Shown here in pieces: positions 13,149-23,326 of a DNA stretch of 64,000 bases (position 1 is the first letter of the stretch; every line of letters starts with the position of its first letter). The stretch comes from Crocodylus rhombifer. Taxonomy: Eukaryota; Chordata; Crocodylia; Crocodylidae. Where the stretch lies: contig JAVSML010021647.1 in the NCBI GenBank assembly GCA_038503035.1, forward strand, positions 66,794-130,793. Reading direction: 5' to 3'. The translations under genes and the position numbers were made by a program. The notes beneath the pieces were generated by a model. That model was not told the origin of the DNA. It saw only the letters and a program-made list of their open reading frames with translations, and made no database searches.

Positions 13149-13451
13149 GTTTATATTAATGAATATATATGTGGAAATGTATTATGCTTTGTAGCTAAAA
13201 CCTGATTCTCCCGTCCCTTACATCCTCAGTTAAACTCAGTGAATTTAAAGGAATTAAGAATCCAAATCTGCTGAAGTGAGGGAGGTCATTCCATAAACTT
13301 GAACTAACTTTAGATCTGACTTACATGTGCCCATGTACACCAGCTGCCAGTCTAACCCAGACATGTCCAATTTTAGAGGGGCTAGGGTTGAATGATATAC
13401 AGATTACAGGCTACAGTGTGAGTTGCATGGGATGCCTGGGATGTCCATTGC

Positions 13452-14585
13452 ATGCAGCACTTCAAATACATAGGGAGTAAGAAGAAGGCACCAGGTAATG
13501 TGGGGGCCCTACAGGACAGGCTTGGCAATCTGGTGATTGCAGCAAAGGAAAAAGCTGATGTCTTCAATGAGGTCTTTGCCTCCTTATTTCTGAACAGGAA
13601 CCAGGACAGTTCCCCCACTAGTATTACAGACAGGTTCAGGGGACAAAATGCCATGCCTAGGGTCAGGGATGTTCTAGTTAGGGAACTCTTGGAGGGGCTG
13701 GATGTGTATAAATCAGTAGGTCCAGATGCTTTTCATCCAAAGGTACTGAGGGAATTGGCAGAGGTTATAGCAGGGCCCCTGGCATGGCTGTATCAGCGTT
13801 TGTGGTGCTTCAGCCAGGTCCCAGAGGACTAGAAAGGGCCAATGTGGTCCCCATTTACAAGAAAGGGAGAAAGGAGGACGCAGGTAACTATAGGCCAGTT
13901 AGTCTCACCTTGGTCCTTGGGAAGACCTTCGAAAAAATTATCAAGGAGCACATCTGCAGGGGCCCAGCATGGGAGGTAGTGTGCAGAGGCAACCAACACA
14001 GGTTCATTGTGGGCAGATCCTGCCTGACTAACTGTGTTTCCTTTTACGACCAGGTCACACAGTCCTTGGATGTGGGCACTGAGGTGGATGTCGTCTACCT
14101 GGACTTCAAAAAGCCCTTTTCTCACCCCATTCTCATAAAAAAATCTAGGTGGCTGTGCCACTGATTCCTGCACAGTCAGATGGGTGGCAAATTGGCTCAA
14201 TGGTTCCACCCAGAGAGTGATGGTAGATGGGTCATTTTCAACCTAGAGGGATGTGGGCAGTGGAGTTCCCCAAGGCTTGGTCCTTGGGCCTGTGCTATTC
14301 AACATCTTTATCAGTGACTTGGAGGTGGGCGTGGAAAGCATGGTGTCCATATTCGCTGCTGACACAAACCTGTGGGGAGAAGGGGGCACACTGGAGGGGA
14401 GGGACAGAATCCAACTAGATCTAGACAGCTTACAGAGGTGGGCAGATGAGAATAGAATGAAATTCAACACAGGCAAGTGCAAGGGACTTAGCGGACCTCC
14501 TGCAGCTAAAAAGGAAAGCCTACAAAGGATGGAGGACGGGATTCTCCTCCAAGGAAGATTATTCCGCGCTGGTCCGGTCCTGTAG
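13452..14585 (+). pseudogene. CR1 ORF2 fragments of outer copy b, 5' side
   Basis: Three overlapping frames (13452-13832, 13784-14164, 14253-14585) together cover the linker and the first half of the reverse transcriptase. Recognisable blocks are VGPDAFHPKVLRELAEVIAG, DAGNYRPVSLTLVLGKTFE, VVYLDFKKPFSH (motif A, with P in place of A) and GVPQGLVLGPVLFNIFISDLE. The last frame crosses the nested junction at 14485 and its tail belongs to the inner element in the wrong frame. This is a broken relic. Confidence 0.9.
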
Positions 14586-14669
14586 GGAGCAAACCAGGAA
14601 AGCCAAGGCTGCAACTGAAATCCAACTAGCTTCAAGCATCAAGACAACAAAAAGGCCTTTTTCAGATAT

Positions 14670-15017
14670 GTGGGGAGCCGGAGGAAAAGCAAGGGCAATG
14701 TTGGACCCCTGCCAAACCAGATGGGGCAACTGACAACTGACGCCCAGGAAAAAGCCAACCTATTAAATAGGTACTTTGTGTCAGTCTTTCATCAGTCCCA
14801 TGGGGCGCCCATGCCTGCTATGGGACAGGGAGATCTGGGTGATGGGGATCCCCTACCCTGCATAAATGCTGACCTCATGAAGGAACACCTTGAGAAGCTG
14901 GATACCTTCAAGTCAGCCGGCCCTGACAATCTGCACCCCAGGGTACTCAAGGACCTGGCGAGCGTCATAGCCCGCCCCTGGCACGGATCTTTGAAAACTC
15001 CTGGCGCTCTGGTGTAA
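14670..15017 (+). pseudogene. CR1 copy c, linker and start of RT, broken by one frameshift
   Basis: 115 codons carrying KGNVGPLPNQMGQL, EKANLLNRYFVSVF and KSAGPDNLHPRVLKDLASV, the conserved region just ahead of the reverse transcriptase. After ASVIARP near 14970 the frame goes wrong. The homologous sequence continues one base out of register into the 15017 frame, so a single base has been lost in the C-run near 14970-14976. Apart from that slip the region is well preserved. Confidence 0.85.
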
Positions 15018-16363
15018 TGCCCGAAGACTGGAAGAAGGCTAATGTGGTGCCTATCTTCAAGAAAGGGAGGAGAGTGGATCTGGCTAACTACAGGCCCATT
15101 AGCCTGACTTCTATCTTGGGGAAGATCCTAGAAAAGTTTATTAAGGAGGCCATCCTTGATGGACTGGCCCAGGCTAACATTCTAAGGGATAGCCAGCATG
15201 GGTTTGTTCCAGGTAGGTCTTGTTTGACCAATCTCATTTCCTTCTATGACCAGGTGACCTATCACCTGGACAAGGGAGAAGAGATTGATGTCATATATCT
15301 TGACTTCAAAAAAGCTTTTGATCTGCTATCCCACGATCACCTCTTGGCCAAACTGGCCAGTTGTGGCCTTGGCTCCACCACGATCCGCTGGCTGGGAAAC
15401 TGGCTCCGTGGTCGGACCCAGAGGGTTGTAATTGATGGCAGTCACTCATTGTGGTGCCCTGTGACCAGTGGGGTCCCTCAAGGCTCTGTCCTTGGACCCA
15501 TACTGTTCAACATCTTCATTAATGATGTGGACATTGGAGTCAGGAGTGGACTGGCCAAGTTCACTGATGACACAAAACTTTGGGGCAAAGCATCCATGCC
15601 AGAAGATAGGTGGGTGATCCAGGCTGAGCTGGACAAGCTCAGCAAATGGGCAGACGAGAACCTCATGGTGTTTAACACTGAAAAATGCAAGGTTCTCCAC
15701 CTTGGGAGGAAAAACCTGCAGCTTCCTTATAGGCTCGGCAGTGCTACGTTGGATAGCACTACAGAAGAAAGAGACTTGGGGGTCATCATTGACCACAAGA
15801 TGAACATGAGCCTGCAATGCGATGCTGTGGCTAGTAAAGCGACCAAAACGTTGGCTTGCATCCATAGATGCTTCTCGAGCAAATCCCGGGACGTCATTCT
15901 CCCCTTGTACTCGGCCTTGGTGAGGCCGCAGCTGGAGTACTGCATCCAGTTTTGGGCTCCACAATTCAAAAAGGATGTGGAGAAGCTTGAGAGAGTCCAG
16001 AGGAGAGCCACGTGCATGATCAGAGGTCAGGAAAACAGATCTTACGATGACAGGCTGAGAGCCATGGGACTCTTTAGCCTGGAAAAGCGCAGGCTCAGGG
16101 GTGATCTGATGGCCACCTATAAGTTTATCAAGGGTGACCACCAGGATCTGGGGGAACGTTTGCTCACCAAAGCGCCCCAAGGGATGGCGAGGTCGAACAG
16201 TCACAAACTCCTGCAAGACCGTTTCAGGCTGGACGTAAGAAAGAATTTCTTTACTGTCCGAGCCCCCAAGGTCTGGAACAGTCTGCCAGCGGAGGTAGTT
16301 CAAGCACCTACATTGAACACCTTCAAGAGTAAATTGGATGCTTATCTTGCTGGGATCCTATGA
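15017..16363 (+). CDS. CR1 ORF2 reverse transcriptase, large open fragment (copy c)
   Basis: A 448-codon open frame covering nearly the whole reverse transcriptase and the C-terminal region of the CR1 pol protein, which copies its own RNA at a nicked chromosomal target. Visible blocks are ANVVPIFKKGRR near residue 10, NYRPISLTSILGK, GFVPGRSCLTN, motif A VIYLDFKKAFD near residue 96, SGVPQGSVLGPILFNIFIND, and motif C near residue 183. Motif C reads F-T-D-D instead of the usual F-A-D-D but keeps both catalytic aspartates. Then come DLGVIIDHKMNMS, RPQLEYCIQFWAP, ERVQRRAT, and the usual end FKSKLDAYLAGIL. The methionine at residue 1 is only the first ATG after a frameshift; the native protein would begin far upstream with the missing endonuclease. 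It is not expected to be autonomous. Confidence 0.9.
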   Translation: MPEDWKKANVVPIFKKGRRVDLANYRPISLTSILGKILEKFIKEAILDGLAQANILRDSQHGFVPGRSCLTNLISFYDQVTYHLDKGEEIDVIYLDFKKAFDLLSHDHLLAKLASCGLGSTTIRWLGNWLRGRTQRVVIDGSHSLWCPVTSGVPQGSVLGPILFNIFINDVDIGVRSGLAKFTDDTKLWGKASMPEDRWVIQAELDKLSKWADENLMVFNTEKCKVLHLGRKNLQLPYRLGSATLDSTTEERDLGVIIDHKMNMSLQCDAVASKATKTLACIHRCFSSKSRDVILPLYSALVRPQLEYCIQFWAPQFKKDVEKLERVQRRATCMIRGQENRSYDDRLRAMGLFSLEKRRLRGDLMATYKFIKGDHQDLGERLLTKAPQGMARSNSHKLLQDRFRLDVRKNFFTVRAPKVWNSLPAEVVQAPTLNTFKSKLDAYLAGIL

Positions 16364-16457
16364 CCCCAGCTGGCTTCCTGCCCTTTGGGCAGGGGGCTGG
16401 ACTCGATGATCTCCCGAGGTCCCTTCCAGCCCTAATGTCTATGAAATCTATGAAAAG

Positions 16458-16811
16458 GTGCTGCACCTAGAGAGAAGGAACCTGCAACATACCTATAGGC
16501 TGGGGAAAACCCTTCTCGACAACACAGTGGCTGAAAGAGATCTTGGAGTTATTGTTGACTCCAGGATGGACATGAGCTGCGAATGCGAGGAAGCGGTTAG
16601 TAAGGCTAACCAGACCTTGTCTTGTGTCTACAGATGCATCGCTAGCAGGTCTAGGGAGGTGATCCTTCCCCTCTATGTGGCACTGGTCAGGCTACAGTTG
16701 GAGTACTGCATCCAGTTCTGGGAGCCACACTTCAAGGGGGATGTGGCTAATTTTGAGAGGGTCCAGAGGAGGGCCACTCGCATGGTCAGGGGGCAGCAGG
16801 CCAGGCCCTAG
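16458..16811 (+). pseudogene. CR1 ORF2 C-terminal fragment of outer copy b, resumed after the nested insertion
   Basis: 117 codons carrying LERRNLQHTYRLG, DLGVIVDSRMDMS, REVILPLYVALVR, EYCIQFWEPHF and FERVQRRATRMVRG, which is the region that follows the catalytic core in CR1 pol. It continues copy b across the inner element, then hits a stop at about 16809. The remaining C-terminus (to about 17110) is present only with further breaks. Confidence 0.88.
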
Positions 16812-17588
16812 AAAGATAGATTAAAGGGCCTGAATCTATTCAGCCTCCATGACAGAAGATTGAGAGGGGATCTGGTGGCCATCTATAAACCCACTGGGGG
16901 GACCAGCGGAAAATAGGTGAGGACCTGTTCCCTCGGGCACCACCTGGGATAACAAGGTGATTGATTCAGAGCAGGTTCAGGGTTGGTATCAGGAGGCACT
17001 ACTTTATGGTTAGGGCTGCCAGGCTCTGGAACGGGCTCCGAAGGGAGGTGGTGCTCTCCCCTACCAACAGGAGGTTGGATAGATATCTGGCTGGGGTATT
17101 ATGATCCCAGCACTCGTTCCTGCCCAGGGCAGAGGGTCAGACTTTATCATCTGTTTAGGTCCCTTCTGACCCTAAAAACTATGAAACTATGCTGTGCAAG
17201 CAGTATGAGCCCCCCTGCTGCCACTATTGTGCAGGCAATCCTACCCTACTGCTGGTGAGTGAGGAGCACAAGACCCCTCCCTTTCCTGCCCTGCCATATA
17301 AGCCACCCCACTTCCAACACCATGCAGGCAATTCTTTGCCCAACTAGAGCTGCTCCCACATATGCAGTGCAAGTCCCCAGCATGAGCCCCACACTGGCAC
17401 TAGTGCACAGGCAGCGAGCTCACTGGACCTTCTGCCATGCTGTTCTGCTCCAGACCCCAGCTGCCATTGCTGCAGCAATTGGAGCAATAGAAGCAGCAGC
17501 AGCTAAGTGGGATCCCATGGACACACATTAACCCCTCATGGACTGCATCTATCCTGCTGCTTACCAATTGGACAGCCCTGATCTAACA

Positions 17589-19054
17589 CAAATGTTTACA
17601 TCTACGGACACAAAGAAAGGCTGCAAGTTATCTGTAGAAAGCAGTGAGAAAAACACTGAGATAATATATTTTTTGTGTTAATCCAAACTTCTCTATAGCA
17701 TAATTGGGCAGAGTTAAGCAGGTGCTGCACTGTATCTAGCTCCGAAAAAGGCAACTGCAGTTTGCCAATCCATTTCAGTGATTCTTCTTAATAATTTTAG
17801 TGTCTTTGAATCTTCCTAAGCAAATGACTTTCCAGGGAGTGTACCTTCATATTATTATGACTAATCTGTCTGAGCATTGTAACCCAGAGATCCTGGGTTA
17901 CAGATAGCACCCCCACTATCCAACAGGAGCAAGCAGAGAGCCACTATCTCACAGGTTGTTCCTACCTACCATTTCCACATGACCATGTGGGTGATCTCCC
18001 CCAGTTTCCAGTGATTTAGCTTTGAAATAATATACAATCAATTCATCCTTCTATTCCCATCACATCATGGAAAGCAAATCACTATCCATTATACTATATT
18101 ATTACCCAAAATGGATTCAGTCACATGGATTTAACAGCAACTTACCACAAATGTCAAAGGTGCTTTTTCTGGTCCCTACCCATGCTCTATTTTGATAATT
18201 GTTTTATAATACAGGGACATTTTTCAAACAAATAAGCACCTGTTTACAAATGTAAATGCAAGTGCCGTATTTGTGCATGCAATTAAATAGTTCTGTGCAA
18301 TTACACAATTGTGTATTTACATGTTATAATATCTGTGCATTCACTATAGTTTAAAAATATGTTTGCCTAAACTATTTAGGCTATGTATTAAACATATTGT
18401 CCCTAAACTATCATTATCTTCTGTAACTAAACAATAAGCAAGCCATTTTGAATATATTTACTCATTATTTGTTTAGAGCTTATAATCATTCTTCTAACAG
18501 AAGAAAACATGGTTCCTGAACCAAAGACCTTAAAAAGTAAAAACATGCTATGTTGTTTATACTAGTTCCAATGCAAACCCCCATGCAGAAGGACCGCAAA
18601 ATCTGAGAGCTATCTGGCTCTAGATTTGTTTCCTTATTTTAAGTGGTGTGAGATACAGTGGCATAATTTAAGGTAATGTGCTATGACTGTGGGGAATGAG
18701 TTCAAGCACTGATCTCGACTCATGACAGGAGAGGCCCCTCAGCTGTTAATTAATGGGTACCTCATCTGTGGAGGCAAAGATGGGCAGACACAATCCTTCT
18801 TTTGTGTGCTTTTGGCTAGAGACTGGTGTGCCGAAATCATGCTAGCCAAGTGTATAAGTATCTGCAAATGGGGTTGCAATTTTTATGCAACTCTTTGTCC
18901 AGTGATTGAGAATAGTATCTGAAGGTCCTGAGGCAGATGTGCCTTTTAAATAAAGGGAAGTAAGACCAATTCACCAATGTGGTTTTATTATTTTTTTTCT
19001 GTTCCCCATTTGGATCCACCTTTTGCCTTTTGTCTTCTTCTTAGCTTGTAAAAG
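17589..19054. other. AT-rich intergenic DNA
   Basis: No gene or strong repeat is seen. Around 18230-18330 there are atttgtgcatgcaatt / caattgtgt-like words that recur loosely near 21830-21930. These may be traces of an old SINE, too weak to name. Confidence 0.5.
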
Positions 19055-19140
19055 CATAGTTTCATAGTTTCTAGGGTCGGAAGGGACCTGAGTAGATCAT
19101 CTAGTCCGACCCCCTGCCATGACAGGAAAGAATACTGGGG

Positions 19141-19590
19141 TCAAACAACCCCAGCAAGATGTTCATCTAACCTCCTCTTAAACACCCCCAAGGTAAGAGC
19201 CTGCACCACTTCTCTTGGAAGCTGGTTCCAGACCCTAGCCGCCCTGACTGTGAAGTAGCGCCTCCTGATATCTAACCTAAACCTACCCTCTGCCAGCTTC
19301 TGACCATTATTCCTGGTCACTCCTGGCGGTGCTCGGGGGAACAGTAACTCCCACAATGCCTGCTGATCTCCCCTGACTAGTTTATAACAGGCCACAAGAT
19401 CCCCCCTCAGCCTTCTCCTTTGGAGGCTGAACAGGTTCAGGTCCTGTAGCATCTTCTCATAGGGCATGCCCTGTTGTACCCTGATCATATGAGTGGCCCT
19501 CCTCTGGACCTTCTCCATGCTGTCGACATCCCTCTTGAAGTGTCCAGAACTGAACGCAGTACTCCAGGTTGGTCTGACAGGACCTGCCAC
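19141..19590 (-). pseudogene. CR1 ORF2 C-terminal region of copy d
   Basis: 149 codons on the far side of the internal deletion: HFKRDVDSMEKVQRRAT, NLFSLQRRRLRGDLVACYKLV, RRRYFTVRAARVWNQLP, and the terminal LGVFKRRLDEHLAGVV. This matches the final block of the intact copy f frame. It has no start of its own; the first ATG is accidental. Confidence 0.88.
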
Positions 19591-20980
19591 TGATGAACCC
19601 GTGTTGGTTGCCCCTAAGCATGCAGTCCCCTGCTGGCCCCTCCTGGATGTGCGTCAGCATAATTTTCTCAAACAGCTTGCCTAGGATTGAGGTAAGACTA
19701 ACCATCCTATAGTTTCCTGGGTCCTCCTTCCTGCCTTTTTTGAAGATGGGGACCACGTTGGCCCTCTTCCAGTCCTCCAGTACCTCACCAGAGCACCACG
19801 AGTGCTTGTAAAGCTGTGCCAGGGGACTTGCAATGACCTCGGCCAGTTCCTTTAGAACTCTAGGGTGGAGATCATCTGGACCGGCTGACTTGAATATGTC
19901 CAACCCCTCCAGAAGCTCCCTAACTAAATCCTCACTAACCCCTGGCCCAGGTGTGCCTCCCCCAGGGCCCGAGGGGGGCCCAGCAGGGAGGTGGCTGTTC
20001 TGGTCCCTACTTAGGAAGACGGAGGCAAAGAAATCGTTAAACATGTTAGCTTTGCCGTCTGGTGTGACGACCAAGTTTCCCATCACGTCCTGCAAGGGCC
20101 CCACATTATCCAGGACCTTCTTTTTACCCCCTATGTATTTAAAAGAGTTCTTCTTACTGTCCTTAATCTGGAAAGCTAGTCCCAGTTCCATCTCTGCTTT
20201 GGCCTTCCTAACTACCCCTCTACATCCCTGAGCAACTACAGAATAGTCCTCCCTGGTGATGACCCCTTCTTTCCATTGGGTGTAAGCCTCCTTTTTAGCA
20301 AGGAGACATTCCTGGATGCTTTTGGTGAGCCACGGAGGCTTGTGTGCTCTCCTGCTCCCTTTGATCCTCATTGGGATTACCTTCCTTTGGGCTTGGAGGA
20401 TTGTCTCCTTAAGGAGCGACCACTCTCCTTGGACACCTGGCTCCCCTCCCCTCCGGGACCTCAGCGCTTCTCCAAATATCCTCCTTAGCTCATTGAAGTT
20501 TGCCCTCCTAAAATCTAGGACCGCTGCCTTACTGCATGCCTTTGCCACCTTGCGCTGGATGGTGAATTCCAGCAGGTGATGATCGCTGTCGCCCAGGTGG
20601 TCGAGCACCCGCAGCCCCCTCACCAGGTCATCACCTGTGGCCAGCACCAGGTCCAACAAGGTGTCTCCCCTGGTGGGGCTGTGCACCTCCTGGGTTAGAT
20701 GGAGGTCCTGCACTCTGGCCAAGAACCTACGTGAGCCTTCAGACCTGGCTGACTGCTCTTCCCAGCAGATGTCTGGGAAGTTCAGGTCCCCCATGACTAC
20801 CACATCCTTAGCCTTCACTACCTCTGTGAGCTGACCCAAGAATTCCTGGTCAAGCTCTTCTCCCTGGTTGGGAGGTCTGTAGTAGACTTCCACCGTTAAG
20901 TCTCTTTCCCCTCGACTGCCTTGTACTCTAACCCAAAGCACTTCAGAGTGCCCCTCCACTGACTCCTTGCTAATCGACAA
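19457..20980 (-). pseudogene. CR1 ORF2 endonuclease-linker frame with deleted RT core (copy d)
   Basis: A 507-codon frame. Residues about 1-140 are the second half of the apurinic/apyrimidinic-type endonuclease that nicks the target DNA: VYYRPPNQ, VVVMGDLNFPDICWE near residue 60 and SDHHLLEF near residue 132, with the D-x-N and S-D-H catalytic signatures. Residues about 140-400 are the linker. Residues 400-470 begin the RT (ANVVPIFKKGRKEDPGNY, GFISGRSC). The frame then crosses the deletion and ends out of register. The real C-terminal part continues in another frame at 19141-19590. It cannot encode an active polymerase because the catalytic palm is absent. Confidence 0.92.
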
Positions 20981-20986
20981 GGATGT

Positions 20987-21175
20987 CTATTCCTCCTTAA
21001 TATAGAGTGCCACGCCCCCACCTCTCTTTCCTATCCTGTCCCTCCTGTACAGCCTATAGCCCTTGACATTCACCGCGCCATCATGCGTCGCGTCCCACCA
21101 CGTTTCTGTAATCCCCACTATGTCCGGGCTGGTGTCAGCCAGCAGGAGGGTGAGTTCCTCCTGCTTGTTACCCAT
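20987..21175 (-). pseudogene. CR1 ORF2 endonuclease N-terminal piece (copy d)
   Basis: 62 codons with GNKQEELTLLLADTSPDIVGITETWW, the N-terminal strand of the AP-type endonuclease including the catalytic glutamate in ITETWW, then GYRLYRRDR and KRGGGVALYIKEE. A single TAG (20984-20986) separates it from the 507-codon frame in the same register, so this is one nonsense change in otherwise continuous coding sequence. The 5' truncation lies immediately upstream. Confidence 0.88.
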
Positions 21176-21177
21176 AC

Positions 21178-22894
21178 TGCAAGCAATTCAAGCAATTCAG
21201 GACAGGAATGTTTTTTTGTTTTGTGTAGGTAAAGCTCCTACCTCAATGAAAGCCAGGTCCATGACAGGGAATTCTAGGTATTCCCACAATAAAAATAAAT
21301 ACCCAAGGATAGGAGTAAGTTGTCAGTGGAAGAGGTGACAATGAAAGGAGTTAGAAAAGCTTTCTGAGGTGAAATTAAAATCTTCAACTAAACTCAGCAT
21401 TTCTTTTTGGAGATGGGAGTGGAGGAGGTTGGTTTTGTATGTGTGTGTTCGGCAGGGGTGGATTGTGCATTACTGGTCAAGACTGAACTGGAAATGTCAA
21501 AATGCTAAGGTACTTTCAATCTTCCTTTAAGCAGAAAATGTGAAATATCAGTAAGCACTGGAGTTAGCCGAATATTTTAGAAATGGCATTAATAGATGTT
21601 TGTTTGAGGTTTGAATGGCTGTTCAGTTTGATCTTGATATTGTCCCTTTTTATTAGACATTTTCAAACACTCACATAAATCTATGATTATTGGCATGAGT
21701 TTGGAAAGCAGCTATTCTTAATGGGTAAAATCTTTTTCTGTGCCAAGAGCCAGCACTGAGTACAGGTCTTAAATGGAACTTCCATTGCATCTTGGCCTTG
21801 TTCTTCATGAATTGGTGAATTTCAGCCCAGACAAATATCCATATTTGCAAATGAATTAAGGTATTTGTGCATGAAAAGTACGCATGACCTACTTATATTT
21901 CATTATTCTCCTGTTTACAAATTTGCAATCATGCAGTCAGGGAGGAGAATAAATAGCATGTGACTCAGACAACCCATTACATACCAACAAGGCTTCAGAA
22001 TGGAAGAAAACATAATAATAAGTAAAGAAATAATGCATGTATTGGGGGGGGGGGGCAGAGGACTGGGGATGGGGGATATACTTTCACTAACAGAGTCTAC
22101 TTCCCAGCTCAGACTAGCACTGTCAGGCTCTCTGAACAGTGGTAAGGGGCAGCAAGGGCAATATAAAACTGTGTATATCTAGCACATAGGTGTTTGGTTT
22201 TGCATTTGCTAGCTAGCAGCTTTTAAATGATTAATGAAATGTAAAATAACTCTCCATATCCAGAATATGGCAAAAAACTCTCCTGTTTCTCTTATATCAT
22301 CTATTTTAGAAGAGATACCTGGCTAACATCACTGAGTACCAATAAATAGAGGTGTAACTGGTAATATCTGTGCACAAAACAGATACTGCGGGGTAGGGGG
22401 TGGGGGAGGGAGCAGGTGGTGAGACAGCCAAAAGCCAGGGAGTTAGCACAGCTGCTGGGTAGCCTCCATTGTGGCTCAGTCCTATTACTTTGGTGACAAA
22501 GGCAGCAGCTACAGTAAGGGGTAATGTTAACACCATGGTTGTGCCAACACCTTCCCCCACCACTGTGATGTTTTTTGAGTAGCATGGGGCTGATGAGAGG
22601 ACTAGGGATATAAGCCTCGCACTGATCCATCAGTTAGGCCATCCTTGACTCCCAAGTGCTGCTGATTCCAGTCAGTGACAGCAAGGGACAATCATGGATT
22701 TGGCCAATCATGGATTTGGCCATGCAGTATGGCAACACCCAATTAAAATTCATTCTGGTGCCTCCTTGATGCTGGAACCCATAGCTGAGCCCTTGTTGCC
22801 CACTGCTAGTTATGCTACTGCCAATAAATGATACAGTTGTTGCTTAGCGTGTTGGTAAAATAACAGATTTTTGTTAAGAGATGCTCAAATTTTT
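21178..22894. other. Intergenic DNA
   Basis: AT-rich, no gene seen. A short caagcaattcaagcaattca duplication abuts the truncated 5' end of the CR1 (about 21180-21200). A G-run of 13 lies near 22043-22055. About 22740-22820 contains a short GC-richer patch with words seen in other interspersed repeats, not assignable. Confidence 0.5.
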
Positions 22895-23326
22895 CAAGCC
22901 TGTTACAGTTCATACCTGTCAGTGCACATAAACCACTTTCAAAATGGCTGAAAATGGCTTAAGATAAACCTGGTTGAATGTAGTATCAGACTTAACTGAT
23001 TTGGGTCAAACCAGTTTACAAAATGTCTATCCCAGACCCCTTCCTGGCTGAAGTTAAATCATAATCCCCAGTATCCAAGCATGCTTTGCAGCCCTGGGCT
23101 GAGCTGTGCTGTCTGCTCCAGAAAGCAGAGCTAGCCCCACCCCTCTGCTCCCTAGCTGGAGCAATGAGGGGTGGCTGACAAGGGGGGGCAAGCCCGCTAG
23201 GGATGCAGCCCAGTCTATAGGGGTGGACTGCTCCTGCTCCCCCAGGCAAATTCCAGCTGGGGTCTGGGGCCAGGAAGGAGGGTTAAACAACCCTTCCTCT
23301 GCTCAAATTTACTGCTGGCTGCAACT

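Larger units (their letters stand above)
14485..16454 (+). mobile_element. CR1 retrotransposon, younger inner copy (copy c)
   Basis: A 5'-truncated CR1 inserted into copy b. It begins in the endonuclease-to-RT linker and ends with a CR1 3' end (gaggtcccttccagccctaa at about 16416-16435, then tgtctatgaaatctatgaa). The host reads ...caagtgc-AAGG before and AAGG-tgctgc after, so a 4-bp AAGG repeat (14481-14484 and 16455-16458) flanks it. Removing it restores a continuous CR1 word (gtgcaaggtgctgcacct) in copy b. It belongs to a different subfamily from copies d and f, judging by its tail and coding differences. Confidence 0.93.
13459..17191 (+). mobile_element. CR1 retrotransposon, older outer copy (copy b), interrupted
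   Basis: The copy starts in the linker (HFKYIGSKKKAPGN) and continues through NYRPVSLTLVLGKTFEK, the palm and the VPQGLVLGPVLFNIFISDLE region until 14484. It then resumes at 16455 with VLHLERRNLQHTYRLG and runs to the 3' end (ctgaccctaaaaactatgaaactatg) near 17191. The gap is filled by a separate CR1. The frame is broken by a stop right after the VPED position near 13830 and by further damage (QARP* at about 16809), so this copy was already dead or decaying. Its catalytic motif position reads F-A-A-D, not F-A-D-D. Confidence 0.93.
13358..17580. mobile_element. hAT-like element split by two nested CR1 insertions
   Basis: The left end CAGACATGTCCAATTT at 13358 and the right end, whose reverse complement is CAGGGCTGTCCAATTGG, form terminal inverted repeats. 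The flanks are GTCTAACC (13350-13357) and ATCTAACA (17581-17588), sharing TCTAAC in register (6 of 8). Only about 100 bp of the left part remains before the CR1 begins near 13459; the element resumes at about 17192 with a GC-rich right part. A related uninterrupted copy is at 30087-30521, sharing words such as tgagcccc, ccatgcagg, ctagtgca.gg and cacattaac. No transposase is seen. Confidence 0.7.
19055..21177 (-). mobile_element. CR1 retrotransposon lacking its RT core (copy d)
   Basis: Minus-strand CR1. The 3' end is at 19055-19130 (reverse complement: ggtcccttccgaccctagaa, then actatgaaactatg), and 5' truncation falls inside the endonuclease at about 21177. It is very similar to copy f (45427-48448) throughout, with only scattered single-base differences by eye. 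Relative to copy f it lacks about 700 bp between about 19568 and 19576, the part encoding RT motifs A to C. Both breakpoints in the intact sequence carry CCA, so the junction has 3-bp microhomology. The deletion fuses NQHGFISGRSCQTNL directly to EYCVQFW. Confidence 0.93.

Noticed and set aside
12310..13194. Overlapping frames of 100-176 codons on both strands
   Set aside because: They run over tandem GC-rich units and CT/GT simple repeats inside a hAT-like element. Their composition explains the lack of stops and no motif is seen.
15446..16303. 285-codon open frame antisense to the CR1 polymerase
   Set aside because: It is the mirror of a conserved coding frame. The same kind of antisense frame appears over every CR1 copy here and shows no domain of its own.
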